Of a stretch of 64,000 nucleotides of DNA, positions 16,294 to 23,873 are shown piece by piece (within the stretch, counting starts at the first letter, position 1; each line of letters opens with the position of its first letter). The translations under genes and the position numbers were made by a program. The notes below the pieces were generated by a model. The model saw only the letters and a list, made by a program, of their open reading frames with translations. It was not told the DNA's origin and did not search any database. This DNA comes from Hymenobacter sp. BT18 (GTDB lineage Bacteria; Bacteroidota; Bacteroidia; Cytophagales; Hymenobacteraceae): positions 4,626,583 through 4,690,582 of the forward strand of contig NZ_CP050954.1 of the NCBI RefSeq assembly GCF_012273015.1, given 5' to 3'.

Positions 16294-18303
16294 ATGAAAC
16301 AAACCCTACTGTATTTGCTGGCCCTGCTGCTGCCTGCTCCCTTGGCCCTGGCGCAGCTGGCTACGCCCGCCCCCGCCACTGCCAATCTGAACGTTAGTAC
16401 CGCCGACCTCTGCGCCGCTTCCCACGTGCGCCAGGCTCTGCGCCAGCCTGCCACCACCATTGCGCACCGCCAGCAAATGGACCGCTACGATGTGAAATAC
16501 TACAAGCTGGATCTGAGCCTGGAAAACAACTCCCGCAACGTGGCGGGCCATACGTGGATGCGGGCGCGCAACGGCAACACCACGCTGGAGACCATGGCTT
16601 TCGAGCTTTTCTCTACTTACGTCATCGACTCGGTGGTAGTGAACAAGCAGAAGGCCACCAGTATCCAGCGGGCCAGCGGCGACGTAACGGCCACCCTGAA
16701 AACGGCTGTAGCCCCCAACACGCTCTTCGACGCGCGCATTTACTACCATGGCACGGCGCCTAATACCGCCAACCAAGTGCTGGCCGGCAATGCCCTGGAT
16801 ACCAGCCTGACCCCAGCCGGGACCAGCGTGACGTGGAGCCTGAGTGAGCCGTTCAACGCCTACGAGTGGTTTCCCTGCAAGCAGGTGCTCACCGACAAAG
16901 CCGACTCCTCGGATGTGTGGGTAACTACCGCCAAGGTTAATAAAGTGGGCTCGAACGGGGTATTGGAGCGGGTCACGCCTATCTCCGCCACCAAGCACCG
17001 CTACGAGTGGAAGTCGCGCCACCCCATTGCCTACTACCTCATTTCGGTGGCCGTATCGCCCTACGTGGAGTACGTGAACTACGCCCAGCTGGCCAGTGGC
17101 CGTAAAGTGCCGGTGCTGCACTATGTGTATAACCAGAGCACGCTGGACGCCAATAAAACGGAAATAGACCGCACCCCCGGCTTTATCGAAAATTTCTCCA
17201 GCCTGATCATCGACTATCCCTTCGCCGACGAGAAGTATGGCCACTCCATGGCCCCGATTGGGGGAGGCATGGAGCACCAGACCATGACCACCCAGGACCG
17301 GTTCACCTTCACGCTCACGGCCCACGAGCTGTTTCACCAGTGGTTCGGCGACAACGTGACGTGTGCTTCCTGGGAAGATATCTGGCTGAACGAAGGCTTT
17401 GCTTCTTATGGGGAGTACCTGTCCCTGGCCCGGTTTTCCTCGCCGGCCGCCGCCCGCCTCTGGATGGACGATGCGCACACGCGCGCCATGGCCAGCGCCG
17501 GGGGCTCCGTACGGGTGCCCGATACCACCAGCGTGGGTCGTATCTTCAGCTCCCGGCTAAGCTACAAGAAAGGGGCCGCCGTTGTGCATATGCTGCGCTA
17601 CCTCGTGCAGGACGACGCCAAGTTCTTCGGCGCCCTGCGCACCTACCAGACTACCTTCGCCGACAGTACCGCCCGCACCTCCGACCTGCAGAAAATATTT
17701 GAGGAGGCCACGGGCCGCTCCCTGACGGACTTCTTTGCCCAATGGTACGCTGGGGAAGGCTACCCCACGTTTGCGGCCGAGTGGAAGCAGGCCGGTGGCA
17801 ACCTGCAGATTCGTACCACGGAAACCGTTTCAGCCCCGTTCATCACGCCCTTCTTCGATACCGAGTTGGACTACCGCATCACTACCAGTGCGGGCAGCCA
17901 GACCATCCGGCTGCGCCAAAGCAAGGCCGTAAGTGAGTTTGTGGTGCCCATCACTGGCACCGTAGTAAGCATAGAGCTGGACCCCAACCAGTGGGTACTG
18001 AACGGGGCGGGCTCCGTAGTGCGCAACGACAACCTGGTGCTGGCTACCCGGGGCCACGCGGCCACGCGGCCGGTGCTGGTGTACCCCAACCCGTGCGAGG
18101 AGTCACTGGCGGTGCAAGACCTGCCGGCAGGCCAGTGGCGGGCCGAAGTAACCGACGCGCTTGGCCGGGTAGTGGTGCGACAAGGAATATCGGCTACCCG
18201 GGCCCAGGTAACTACCCAGGCGCTGGCGCCTGGTCTCTACCACCTCACGCTCACGGCCGAGAAGGGGGATGAGGTACGCCGGGCTCGGTTTGTGCGCCGC
18301 TAG
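16294..18303 (+). CDS. Secreted M1 family metallopeptidase with T9SS type A tail
   Basis: 669 residues. Signal peptide (LLYLLALLLPAPLALAQ), an N-terminal beta-saddle domain, then the gluzincin catalytic domain: GGGMEHQT (exopeptidase loop, variant of GxMEN), zinc motif HELFHQWFGD near residue 347 and the third ligand in NEGFASYGEYL 18 residues later. The final 75 residues are a Por secretion C-terminal domain (VLVYPNPCEESLAV, DALGRVVVRQG, LAPGLYHLTL), which targets it to T9SS export. Predicted to trim peptides outside the cell. The GGGMEH variant may alter the aminopeptidase specificity normally given by Asn in GAMEN. Confidence 0.93.
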   Translation: MKQTLLYLLALLLPAPLALAQLATPAPATANLNVSTADLCAASHVRQALRQPATTIAHRQQMDRYDVKYYKLDLSLENNSRNVAGHTWMRARNGNTTLETMAFELFSTYVIDSVVVNKQKATSIQRASGDVTATLKTAVAPNTLFDARIYYHGTAPNTANQVLAGNALDTSLTPAGTSVTWSLSEPFNAYEWFPCKQVLTDKADSSDVWVTTAKVNKVGSNGVLERVTPISATKHRYEWKSRHPIAYYLISVAVSPYVEYVNYAQLASGRKVPVLHYVYNQSTLDANKTEIDRTPGFIENFSSLIIDYPFADEKYGHSMAPIGGGMEHQTMTTQDRFTFTLTAHELFHQWFGDNVTCASWEDIWLNEGFASYGEYLSLARFSSPAAARLWMDDAHTRAMASAGGSVRVPDTTSVGRIFSSRLSYKKGAAVVHMLRYLVQDDAKFFGALRTYQTTFADSTARTSDLQKIFEEATGRSLTDFFAQWYAGEGYPTFAAEWKQAGGNLQIRTTETVSAPFITPFFDTELDYRITTSAGSQTIRLRQSKAVSEFVVPITGTVVSIELDPNQWVLNGAGSVVRNDNLVLATRGHAATRPVLVYPNPCEESLAVQDLPAGQWRAEVTDALGRVVVRQGISATRAQVTTQALAPGLYHLTLTAEKGDEVRRARFVRR

Positions 18304-18323
18304 CACGCACAACTGCGCGCATG

Positions 18324-18356
18324 AAAAAGCCCGGCCTGTTAGGGGCCGGGCTTTTT
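18324..18356. terminator. Bidirectional terminator
   Basis: A 13-bp perfect stem AAAAAGCCCGGCC / GGCCGGGCTTTTT at 18324-18336 and 18344-18356. It ends both the M1 peptidase gene and the convergent gene, whose stop codon TTA (18356-18358) overlaps the T-tract. Confidence 0.8.
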
Positions 18357-19006
18357 TATGCGCGGTAGTAGCTTTTGATTCTTGCCTGGGTAGCCTCGGT
18401 GGGGGGCGGCTGGTTGAACACGGTATCCAGCAGTTCGGCAAAGGGACGGGGCGTAGTAAAAATTTCGTCCTGAAAGGGGTTGCTGAAAAAACGGATAAAC
18501 CCCGGCTGCCCGTTGATGAGTACCAGGTCGACGACGACGTTGCCGAAATGCTGCTGGCAGCGCCCCGTGTGAGTGCAGCTGCGGGGCTTCGGCTTCAGAA
18601 AGTGCTTAAGAACCGTTTCCGTGTACTCCGGATGATGGCGCACACGCTGGTCGGAGGTAGAGGCATTGTAGCCCAGGGGCAGGGTTTGCTCGGCAATGTA
18701 ATCGAAGAAGTGCCGGAAGTTGCCAGGCCCGATAGACGGGTCGTAAAACAGGATGGCGCCTTCCCGGCTATCCTCCTGCAGCAGCTGGACCCGCAGGCCC
18801 GTCCGCGAGAGGTGGGCTTTGCGAAAGTGGTAAGCTTTATAGTAGGGCTCCAGCCAGTTTAAGTACATCTGGTCCCGTACCCACTGCACATGGCGTTGCT
18901 CCTCCTTGGCCGTGCGAACCAGGGGGCGCCAGCTGTCGGTAGCCGGAGAAGGAAATAAACGTTGAAGGAAAGAAGACAAGGAGTAGCGTGTTTCCGGAAA
19001 AAACAT
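18356..19006 (-). CDS. Conserved-looking hypothetical protein
   Basis: 216 residues, soluble, no signal peptide or membrane helix. The charged, aromatic-rich sequence has a Cys/His cluster in the middle (RSCTHTGRCQQHFG) that could bind a metal, and aromatic segments WLEPYYKAYHF and FFSNPFQDEIF. I do not recognise the family. It stands alone between the M1 peptidase and the GreA-like gene, divergent from the latter. Start ATG 19006. Confidence 0.65.
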   Translation of the reverse strand: MFFPETRYSLSSFLQRLFPSPATDSWRPLVRTAKEEQRHVQWVRDQMYLNWLEPYYKAYHFRKAHLSRTGLRVQLLQEDSREGAILFYDPSIGPGNFRHFFDYIAEQTLPLGYNASTSDQRVRHHPEYTETVLKHFLKPKPRSCTHTGRCQQHFGNVVVDLVLINGQPGFIRFFSNPFQDEIFTTPRPFAELLDTVFNQPPPTEATQARIKSYYRA

Positions 19007-19096
19007 GGAGTAGCTAAAATAGTTTCTATAATGTCAGTGTAACCTCGTGCACTTGCCCCCGTTTTACATTCTTCAACCTTTCCTGAGGAAGTAGTT

Positions 19097-19570
19097 ATGG
19101 CAACAACAGTACGCTCCCGTCAGCAGCTAAAACGGGCCTTGCTGGCAGAATGTGTGCACCTGCAGCAGCAAAAAGTGCATCATGCCCAGCAGGCAATGGA
19201 ACAAGCGCAGGAAAGTGCCAATGAGCAGCCCAGCGCCAGCGAAGACAAGTTTGAGTCGTTTCGGGAGGCCTGCCACATCCAGCGGGAGCTGTTTGCCCGC
19301 CACTGGCAGGAGGCACAGCGCAACTTGCAGGTGCTGCAGCGCCTGCCCGACATAGCGGTGCCGGCTGGCAGCATCGGCCTGGGTGCCGTGGTGGTAACCA
19401 ACCGGTACACGTATTTCATTGCCGTCAGTCTGGGCGAAATTCAGCTTGAGGGGGAGAAATACTGCGTGATGTCGCCTTTTTCCCCGTTGTTTCTGGCCAT
19501 GGCCCCCCATGCCGTGGGCGACACCTTCTCGTTTCGGGGGCAGAGCTACTCTATCCAGAAGGTATTCTAG
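19097..19570 (+). CDS. GreA/GreB-like C-terminal fold protein with coiled-coil N-terminus
   Basis: 157 residues. The first 90 residues are Gln/Glu/Arg-rich and helical, likely a coiled coil. The last 65 resemble the C-terminal FKBP-like domain of transcript cleavage factors (SIGLGAVVVTN, SPFSPLFLAMAPHAVGDTFSF). Small proteins of this type in Bacteroidota are sometimes automatically labelled 3-oxoacyl-ACP synthase, which the sequence does not support. It may bind RNA polymerase, but the two acidic residues at the coiled-coil tip needed for cleavage cannot be confirmed. Confidence 0.65.
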   Translation: MATTVRSRQQLKRALLAECVHLQQQKVHHAQQAMEQAQESANEQPSASEDKFESFREACHIQRELFARHWQEAQRNLQVLQRLPDIAVPAGSIGLGAVVVTNRYTYFIAVSLGEIQLEGEKYCVMSPFSPLFLAMAPHAVGDTFSFRGQSYSIQKVF

Positions 19571-19580
19571 CGCGGCCGCC

Positions 19581-20015
19581 TCAGGGCAGGCGTTTCCAGC
19601 GGTGGGCACTACCAATGAAAGAGAAGCCGATGTAGCCTTTCACTTCCAGCACATCTTTCTGCAGCATGCGCAGGTTGCAGGAGTACGTGCGCCCATTCGT
19701 GGGGTCGTAGATACTGCCATTGGTCCAGCGCTCCTCGCCATCGTAGCGAAAATGCTGCATAATCACGAGGCCTTGCAGAGGTTTGCTGCGCCGCTCGGGG
19801 TCGGGGTTGTGGGCATCGGTGAGGGGCTGGCCCGTCGGCGTAGCCGCAGTGCGCAGCCACACCAGCTTGCCGCATATTTCTTCTCCGCAGCGGTAAAGCT
19901 CCACGTGGGTTTCGCCCTGGTCATCGGCCCAGACACCGAGCGGGGAATACTGCTGCGAAGCAGCCGGCACCACCGCCGCCACCCATAAGAGCAGAGAGAA
20001 CAAAAGCGTTTTCAC
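19581..20015 (-). CDS. DUF2147 family secreted protein (copy 1)
   Basis: 144 residues if the GTG at 20015 is used, which gives a signal peptide (VKTLLFSLLLWVAAVVPAASQ) equivalent to that of the paralogue 110 bp upstream. DUF2147 features: SPLGVWADDQGETHVELY, CGEEICGKLVWL, ERWTNGSIYDPTNGRTYSC and a C-terminal VKGYIGFSFIG. The family is a small lipocalin-like beta barrel in the periplasm or outside, function unknown. The two Cys in CGEEIC are conserved in both copies and may form a disulfide. Confidence 0.8.
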   Translation of the reverse strand: MKTLLFSLLLWVAAVVPAASQQYSPLGVWADDQGETHVELYRCGEEICGKLVWLRTAATPTGQPLTDAHNPDPERRSKPLQGLVIMQHFRYDGEERWTNGSIYDPTNGRTYSCNLRMLQKDVLEVKGYIGFSFIGSAHRWKRLP

Positions 20016-20125
20016 AAGCTGGCCGATAAAACGTGAGCTGACACCGGGTGGGCCCGCCAAGATAAAAAAATAGCGACGCCCGGGCAGAGCGTCGCTACGA
20101 AAATGGGGAAGGGAAGGTTCCCGGA

Positions 20126-20566
20126 CTATTTCACCCGCGTCCAGTTCTGGGAGCGGCCAATCAGCGAAAAGCCAATGTAGCCTTTTACCTCCATGCTGTT
20201 GGCGCTATTCATTTTCATGTAGCAGGAGTACGTTTTGCCGCTTTCCGGGTCGTAGATTTTACCGTCGTCCCATTTGTTGTCATCATCGTACTCGAAGCCC
20301 TGCATGAACACGAGGCCTAAGCGAGGACGGTTCCGCAGCTTGGGGTCGGGGTTCTGGGAGTCGGTTTTGGGTTTGCCGGTTTTAGGGTCGTTAGGCACGG
20401 TTAGCGTTACAATCTTGCCACATAGCTTATTACCGCACTGATAGATTTCAAACGTGGCTTTTTTGTCCTCGTTGGTCCAAATACCTAGTGGGGACAGTTT
20501 CTGGGCTGAAGCCAGCGAAGAAAGGCCTAACACCAGGGCCAGACAGAGGAAGAGTACTTTTTTCAT
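20126..20566 (-). CDS. DUF2147 family secreted protein (copy 2)
   Basis: 146 residues with a signal peptide (VLFLCLALVLGLSSLASAQ). Clear tandem paralogue of the gene at 19581-20015: same order of motifs (SPLGIWTNEDKK, CGNKLCGKI, KWDDGKIYDPESGKTYSC, VKGYIGFSLIGRSQNW). Copy 2 is Lys-rich where copy 1 is Arg/Glu-rich, so the pair diverged in surface charge. A single transcript through both is likely, given the 110-bp gap and shared direction. Confidence 0.85.
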   Translation of the reverse strand: MKKVLFLCLALVLGLSSLASAQKLSPLGIWTNEDKKATFEIYQCGNKLCGKIVTLTVPNDPKTGKPKTDSQNPDPKLRNRPRLGLVFMQGFEYDDDNKWDDGKIYDPESGKTYSCYMKMNSANSMEVKGYIGFSLIGRSQNWTRVK

Positions 20567-20767
20567 GAAGAGGGGGAAGATGGGTTTTGGGGAAAATATA
20601 AGGAAACTCTACTACAACGTAAGCAAAAACCAGGGCTTTGCTGGGTGGGGTGTTTGCAAGTTTGGGACCAACCCTGCGCGCAGAGTCACTAGCCAAAAAA
20701 AAAGCTGCTGATCCTCAGGTGACTGTCCTTAAAATTGCATTAAGACCCTAAAAAAAGGCTATTTCGT

Positions 20768-20797
20768 TTTGAACCTTCGGGTGGGTTTTTAACTTTA
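20768..20797 (+). promoter_or_regulatory. Bacteroidota-type promoter for the orphan RNA
   Basis: TTTG at 20768-20771 is followed after 18 bp by TAACTTTA at 20790-20797, one change from the -7 consensus TAnnTTTG. No protein gene on the plus strand follows for over 1.1 kb, so it most likely drives the RNA candidate that starts near 20803. Confidence 0.55.
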
Positions 20798-20802
20798 CCA
20801 AT

Positions 20803-21145
20803 CAGTAGTGAGTACTACGGCTCCGGCCAAGCAGCCCTAAGGTGCTGGGAAGCGCGGTCGGGGAGATGTCGAACGTAAAGAAAGGAGGTACACAATGTCT
20901 AGTAGTCCCAAACAAATCCTGCCAAGCCTGTCGAATGTAGTCCGCCTCACCGCCGGACGCGCTTAACAACAGCTTTCGCGCGGAAAACAGCCCCATTTGG
21001 CTTTTTCCCGCATTCTGGCAAGGTCTTACACAAAGATGACGGGGCTGTACCCCAGACTCGCCGCTTGGTAAGATTTGAAGGATTAGATGCCCGGTTCGCC
21101 CAGCAGCCCTTTTGAAGGAACTGCATAGGCGGCCGGGCATCGTTC
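20803..21145 (+). ncRNA. Candidate structured RNA, about 340 nt
   Basis: The gap 20567-21201 carries no convincing protein gene, but from 20803 on it contains a dense row of stems in plus sense: GTAGT/ACTAC (20805-20818), CAGC/GCTG with inner CC/GG (20832-20847), GTCCG/CGGAC (about 20940-20958), ACAGCCCC/GGGGCTGT (20987-20994 with 21041-21048), GATGCCCGG/CCGGGCATC (21086-21094 with 21133-21141) enclosing further stems. A promoter-like pair sits just upstream. Universal motifs of RNase P RNA, tmRNA and SRP RNA are absent. The 5' end and 3' end are estimates. It also holds a 23-codon ORF with a strong ribosome site, so it may be an mRNA for a micropeptide with structured UTRs. Confidence 0.45.
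20895..20966 (+). CDS. Putative 23-residue peptide with strong Shine-Dalgarno
   Basis: ATG at 20895 is preceded 6 bp upstream by AGGAGG (20883-20888), an exceptionally good ribosome site for a Bacteroidota genome where such sites are normally missing. The peptide is basic, with a hydrophobic middle (ILPSLSNVVRLTAGRA at its C-terminus). It lies within the structured RNA candidate. No relative is recognised. It could be a leader peptide, a dual-function sRNA peptide or chance. Confidence 0.35.
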   Translation: MSSSPKQILPSLSNVVRLTAGRA

Positions 21146-21201
21146 GTTTGTGCCAGGCTGCGAACTAGTGGCAGCTAATGGAGAAACCAGGTCTCCAAGC
21201 C

Positions 21202-21804
21202 CTACAACACGCGCCGGATGGCCATGAAGCGCCGCTCATAGTCGGTGTTTTCCACTTCGCTGATTTTCACTCCCGACTCCCGGCGCGCCGATGACGAGTG
21301 AATAAAGCGAATAGGCTCCCCCTTTTTAGAAAGCACGATGCCCGCGTGCCCCGGGGTAATGGAGGTGCTTGCTGTGCCCGTAAACACCACAATATCCCCG
21401 CGCTGGGCTTCGGTACGGGGTACTTCCCGACCCGTAGCAATAAGTAAGGCGGTAGAATGGGGCACTATAATGCCGTAGCGGGCATACACATAGCTCACAA
21501 AGCCGGAGCAGTCGAAGCCCGTTTCGGGTTTGATGCCGGCGTATAGATAAGGCGTGCCCAGCTGCTGCAGGGCAAAGCGCACAATACTATCGGCTTTGGC
21601 CGGAGCCCCGGCGGGTAGGCTGGCACGCCGTTTAGGGGGCGTAGCGAAGAAAAAGGCCGTATCAGTAGCCGCCCGGCGCTCAGCTACAACCTGTATCGGG
21701 GTAGCTTCCTGCAGCTGCTTTGGTGCTGACGTACGCCCCCGGAACAGCCAGGTGCCCAGAATGGCGGCAGCCAGGACGAAGAAAACACTCCATACAATAC
21801 GCAT
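21202..21804 (-). CDS. NlpC/P60 family cysteine peptidase
   Basis: 200 residues. One N-terminal membrane anchor or uncleaved signal (IVWSVFFVLAAAILGTWLF), a linker of about 60 residues, then the NlpC/P60 domain: catalytic Cys in FDCSGFVSYVYARYG, His in PGHAGIVLS, and a third polar residue in FIHSSS. Such enzymes cleave the D-Glu to diamino acid bond in peptidoglycan stem peptides. It probably acts in wall turnover from the inner membrane. It is convergent with the RNA candidate and divergent from the M61 gene. Confidence 0.9.
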   Translation of the reverse strand: MRIVWSVFFVLAAAILGTWLFRGRTSAPKQLQEATPIQVVAERRAATDTAFFFATPPKRRASLPAGAPAKADSIVRFALQQLGTPYLYAGIKPETGFDCSGFVSYVYARYGIIVPHSTALLIATGREVPRTEAQRGDIVVFTGTASTSITPGHAGIVLSKKGEPIRFIHSSSARRESGVKISEVENTDYERRFMAIRRVL

Positions 21805-21987
21805 TGGGAAAAGGCCGCCGAGATATGACCGACTGCCTGCGTAACTAACGGCGCAGCTTTGCTGCGGGTTCGTAAAATGCCCTGCGGGGCAGGCATCAGG
21901 CGCGTAGGAGCTAAAAAAACCGCCTAATTTGCAACCCTGGCGTTCTGGTTCCGTCCGCTAGCCAATCTTCTCTCTTACCCTTTTTTC

Positions 21988-23790
21988 ATGCTCCACCGTT
22001 TTCGCTTTAGCTTTTTCCTGCTCTTTGGGCTGCTGGCGCCCGCAGTAGCCACGCTGGCGGCACCCACGCTGCGCTACACGCTGGCGATGCCGGCGCCCCA
22101 AACCCACTACTTCGAAGTTGATGTTCAGCTAAGTGGCTTCAGCAAAGCCTACACCGATGTGAAGCTGCCCGTATGGGCGCCCGGCTCGTATCTGGTGCGC
22201 GAATTTGCCAAGAACGTAGAAGGCTTTGAGGCCCGCGCCGGTGCCAATAAGCTGACCGTCGAGAAAATCAACAAGAACACTTGGCGCGTTTTTCACCCCA
22301 AAGCCAAGGACTTCAAGGTGCACTACCGCGTGTATGCCTACGAACTGTCGGTGCGGACCAGCTTCCTGGACGCCTCGCACGGGTACGTCAATGGCACCAG
22401 CGTATTCATGTACCCTGCTGAAAACAAAGACTTGGCCAGCACCCTCACCGTGCAACCCGCTCCGGGTTGGACGCAGGTGAGTACTAGCTTGCTGCCGGCC
22501 GCTGGGGGCGTACCTCTCACGTTCCGGTCTTCGTCCTACGATGAACTGGCCGATTCTCCCATCGAAATCGGTAACCAAAAGGTGCTGCAGTTTACGGCTA
22601 ACGGTACCCCACATACCGTAGCCATGTACGGCGCCGCCCAATACGACGAGGGCCGCCTGCTGGCCGATTTGCAGCGGGTATGTGAGGAAGCGCACCGCGT
22701 GGTGGGCCAGAACCCGCTGGACCGCTACGTGTTCATCGTGCATAACATTGAGCGGGGCACGGGTGGTCTGGAGCATTTGTACTCGACCACGCTGTCGGTT
22801 TCGCGCAATGCCTATAGCACGGAAGCCGGCTACAAGGGTTTCCTAGGCCTCGTTGCCCACGAGTACTTTCACCTCTGGAACGTCAAGCGTATCCGCCCCG
22901 TGGCCCTCGGCCCGTTTGATTATGACCGCGAGAACTACACGCACATGCTGTGGGTGAGTGAAGGCTTCACGGAGTATTTCTCGAACCTGATAGTGCAGCG
23001 CGCCGGCTACAATACGCCCCAAGGCTACCTGGCCGATCTGTCGAACAGCATTACGCGGGTGGAAAATACTCCGGGCAACAAGGTGCAGCCCGTATCTGAA
23101 TCCAGCTTCGATGCCTGGATCAAGTACTACCGCCGGACCGAAAACTCCAATAACTCCGAAATCAGCTACTATGACAAAGGCGAACTGGTAGGTGCCATGC
23201 TGGACCTGATGATCATTCACGAAACCAAGGCCCAGAAAAGCCTCGACGACGTGATGCGCTACCTGTATACGCGCTATTACCAGCAGCTAAAGCGCGGGTT
23301 TACCGATGCTGAGTTCCAGGATGCCGTGGCGAAAGTGGCGGGCCGTCGTTTCGACGAGTTCTTCCGCACCCGCGTGTACGATGTGCAGACTCTGGACTAT
23401 CAGACTACCCTCGGTTATGCCGGACTGAAGCTGGTGACCACGCCCGCGACGCAAGACGCAGCCCTGGGTGCCGAGTTTGGCACTACCGGCGGAAAAATCA
23501 CCGTGCGCACCGTAGCCCGCGACGGCAGCGCCTGGCAAGGCGGCCTGAACGTGAATGATGAAGTGCTGGCTCTGGATGGCGGCCGTATCTCCGACGACCC
23601 CAACAAGCTGCTCACGGGCCGCGCCCCTGGCAGTGTGGTACGCATGCTGGTCGTGCGCGAAGGACGCGTGCAGGAAATTACTTTTCCCTTGCTGCCCAGC
23701 GCCGCCCAGCGCTACCGCATTGAGTCGGCTGGGAATGCCACGGCCGAGCAGCAAGCGGTATTAAACAAATGGCTGCCCGTACGAAATTAA
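21988..23790 (+). CDS. M61 family glycyl aminopeptidase with PDZ domain
   Basis: 600 residues. Signal peptide (FLLFGLLAPAVATLAAP), an N-terminal beta domain, the gluzincin zinc motif HEYFHLWNVKRIRP near residue 289 with third ligand Glu in SEGFTEYFSN about 24 residues later, and a C-terminal PDZ domain (about residues 480-585; GGKITVRTVARDGSAWQGGL, NVNDEVLALDGGRI). Domain order and length match M61 peptidases that release N-terminal Gly or Ala. Periplasmic. Two small GC hairpins precede it at 21852-21896, between it and the divergent NlpC gene. Confidence 0.93.
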   Translation: MLHRFRFSFFLLFGLLAPAVATLAAPTLRYTLAMPAPQTHYFEVDVQLSGFSKAYTDVKLPVWAPGSYLVREFAKNVEGFEARAGANKLTVEKINKNTWRVFHPKAKDFKVHYRVYAYELSVRTSFLDASHGYVNGTSVFMYPAENKDLASTLTVQPAPGWTQVSTSLLPAAGGVPLTFRSSSYDELADSPIEIGNQKVLQFTANGTPHTVAMYGAAQYDEGRLLADLQRVCEEAHRVVGQNPLDRYVFIVHNIERGTGGLEHLYSTTLSVSRNAYSTEAGYKGFLGLVAHEYFHLWNVKRIRPVALGPFDYDRENYTHMLWVSEGFTEYFSNLIVQRAGYNTPQGYLADLSNSITRVENTPGNKVQPVSESSFDAWIKYYRRTENSNNSEISYYDKGELVGAMLDLMIIHETKAQKSLDDVMRYLYTRYYQQLKRGFTDAEFQDAVAKVAGRRFDEFFRTRVYDVQTLDYQTTLGYAGLKLVTTPATQDAALGAEFGTTGGKITVRTVARDGSAWQGGLNVNDEVLALDGGRISDDPNKLLTGRAPGSVVRMLVVREGRVQEITFPLLPSAAQRYRIESAGNATAEQQAVLNKWLPVRN

Positions 23791-23809
23791 CGAACCACAG
23801 TCAATAAGC

Positions 23810-23843
23810 AAAAAGGCCGACTACGTAAGTAGCCGGCCTTTTT
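23810..23843. terminator. Bidirectional terminator
   Basis: AAAAAGGCC..CTAC pairs with GTAG..GGCCTTTTT across 23810-23843 (one internal mismatch). It lies between the convergent M61 and S8 genes. Confidence 0.75.
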
Positions 23844-23873
23844 CGTGCCGCTTGGGAACCAATGGAGGAGCGG

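Noticed and set aside
20802..21140. A 112-codon open frame on the minus strand opposite the RNA candidate
   Set aside because: No motifs, no promoter on that strand, and the sequence is better explained by plus-strand stems.
20803..21145. tmRNA, RNase P RNA or SRP RNA as identity of the structured RNA
   Set aside because: The universal tmRNA start and T-arm end, the RNase P GAGGAAAGTCC core and the SRP GGAAGNAGC loop are all absent.
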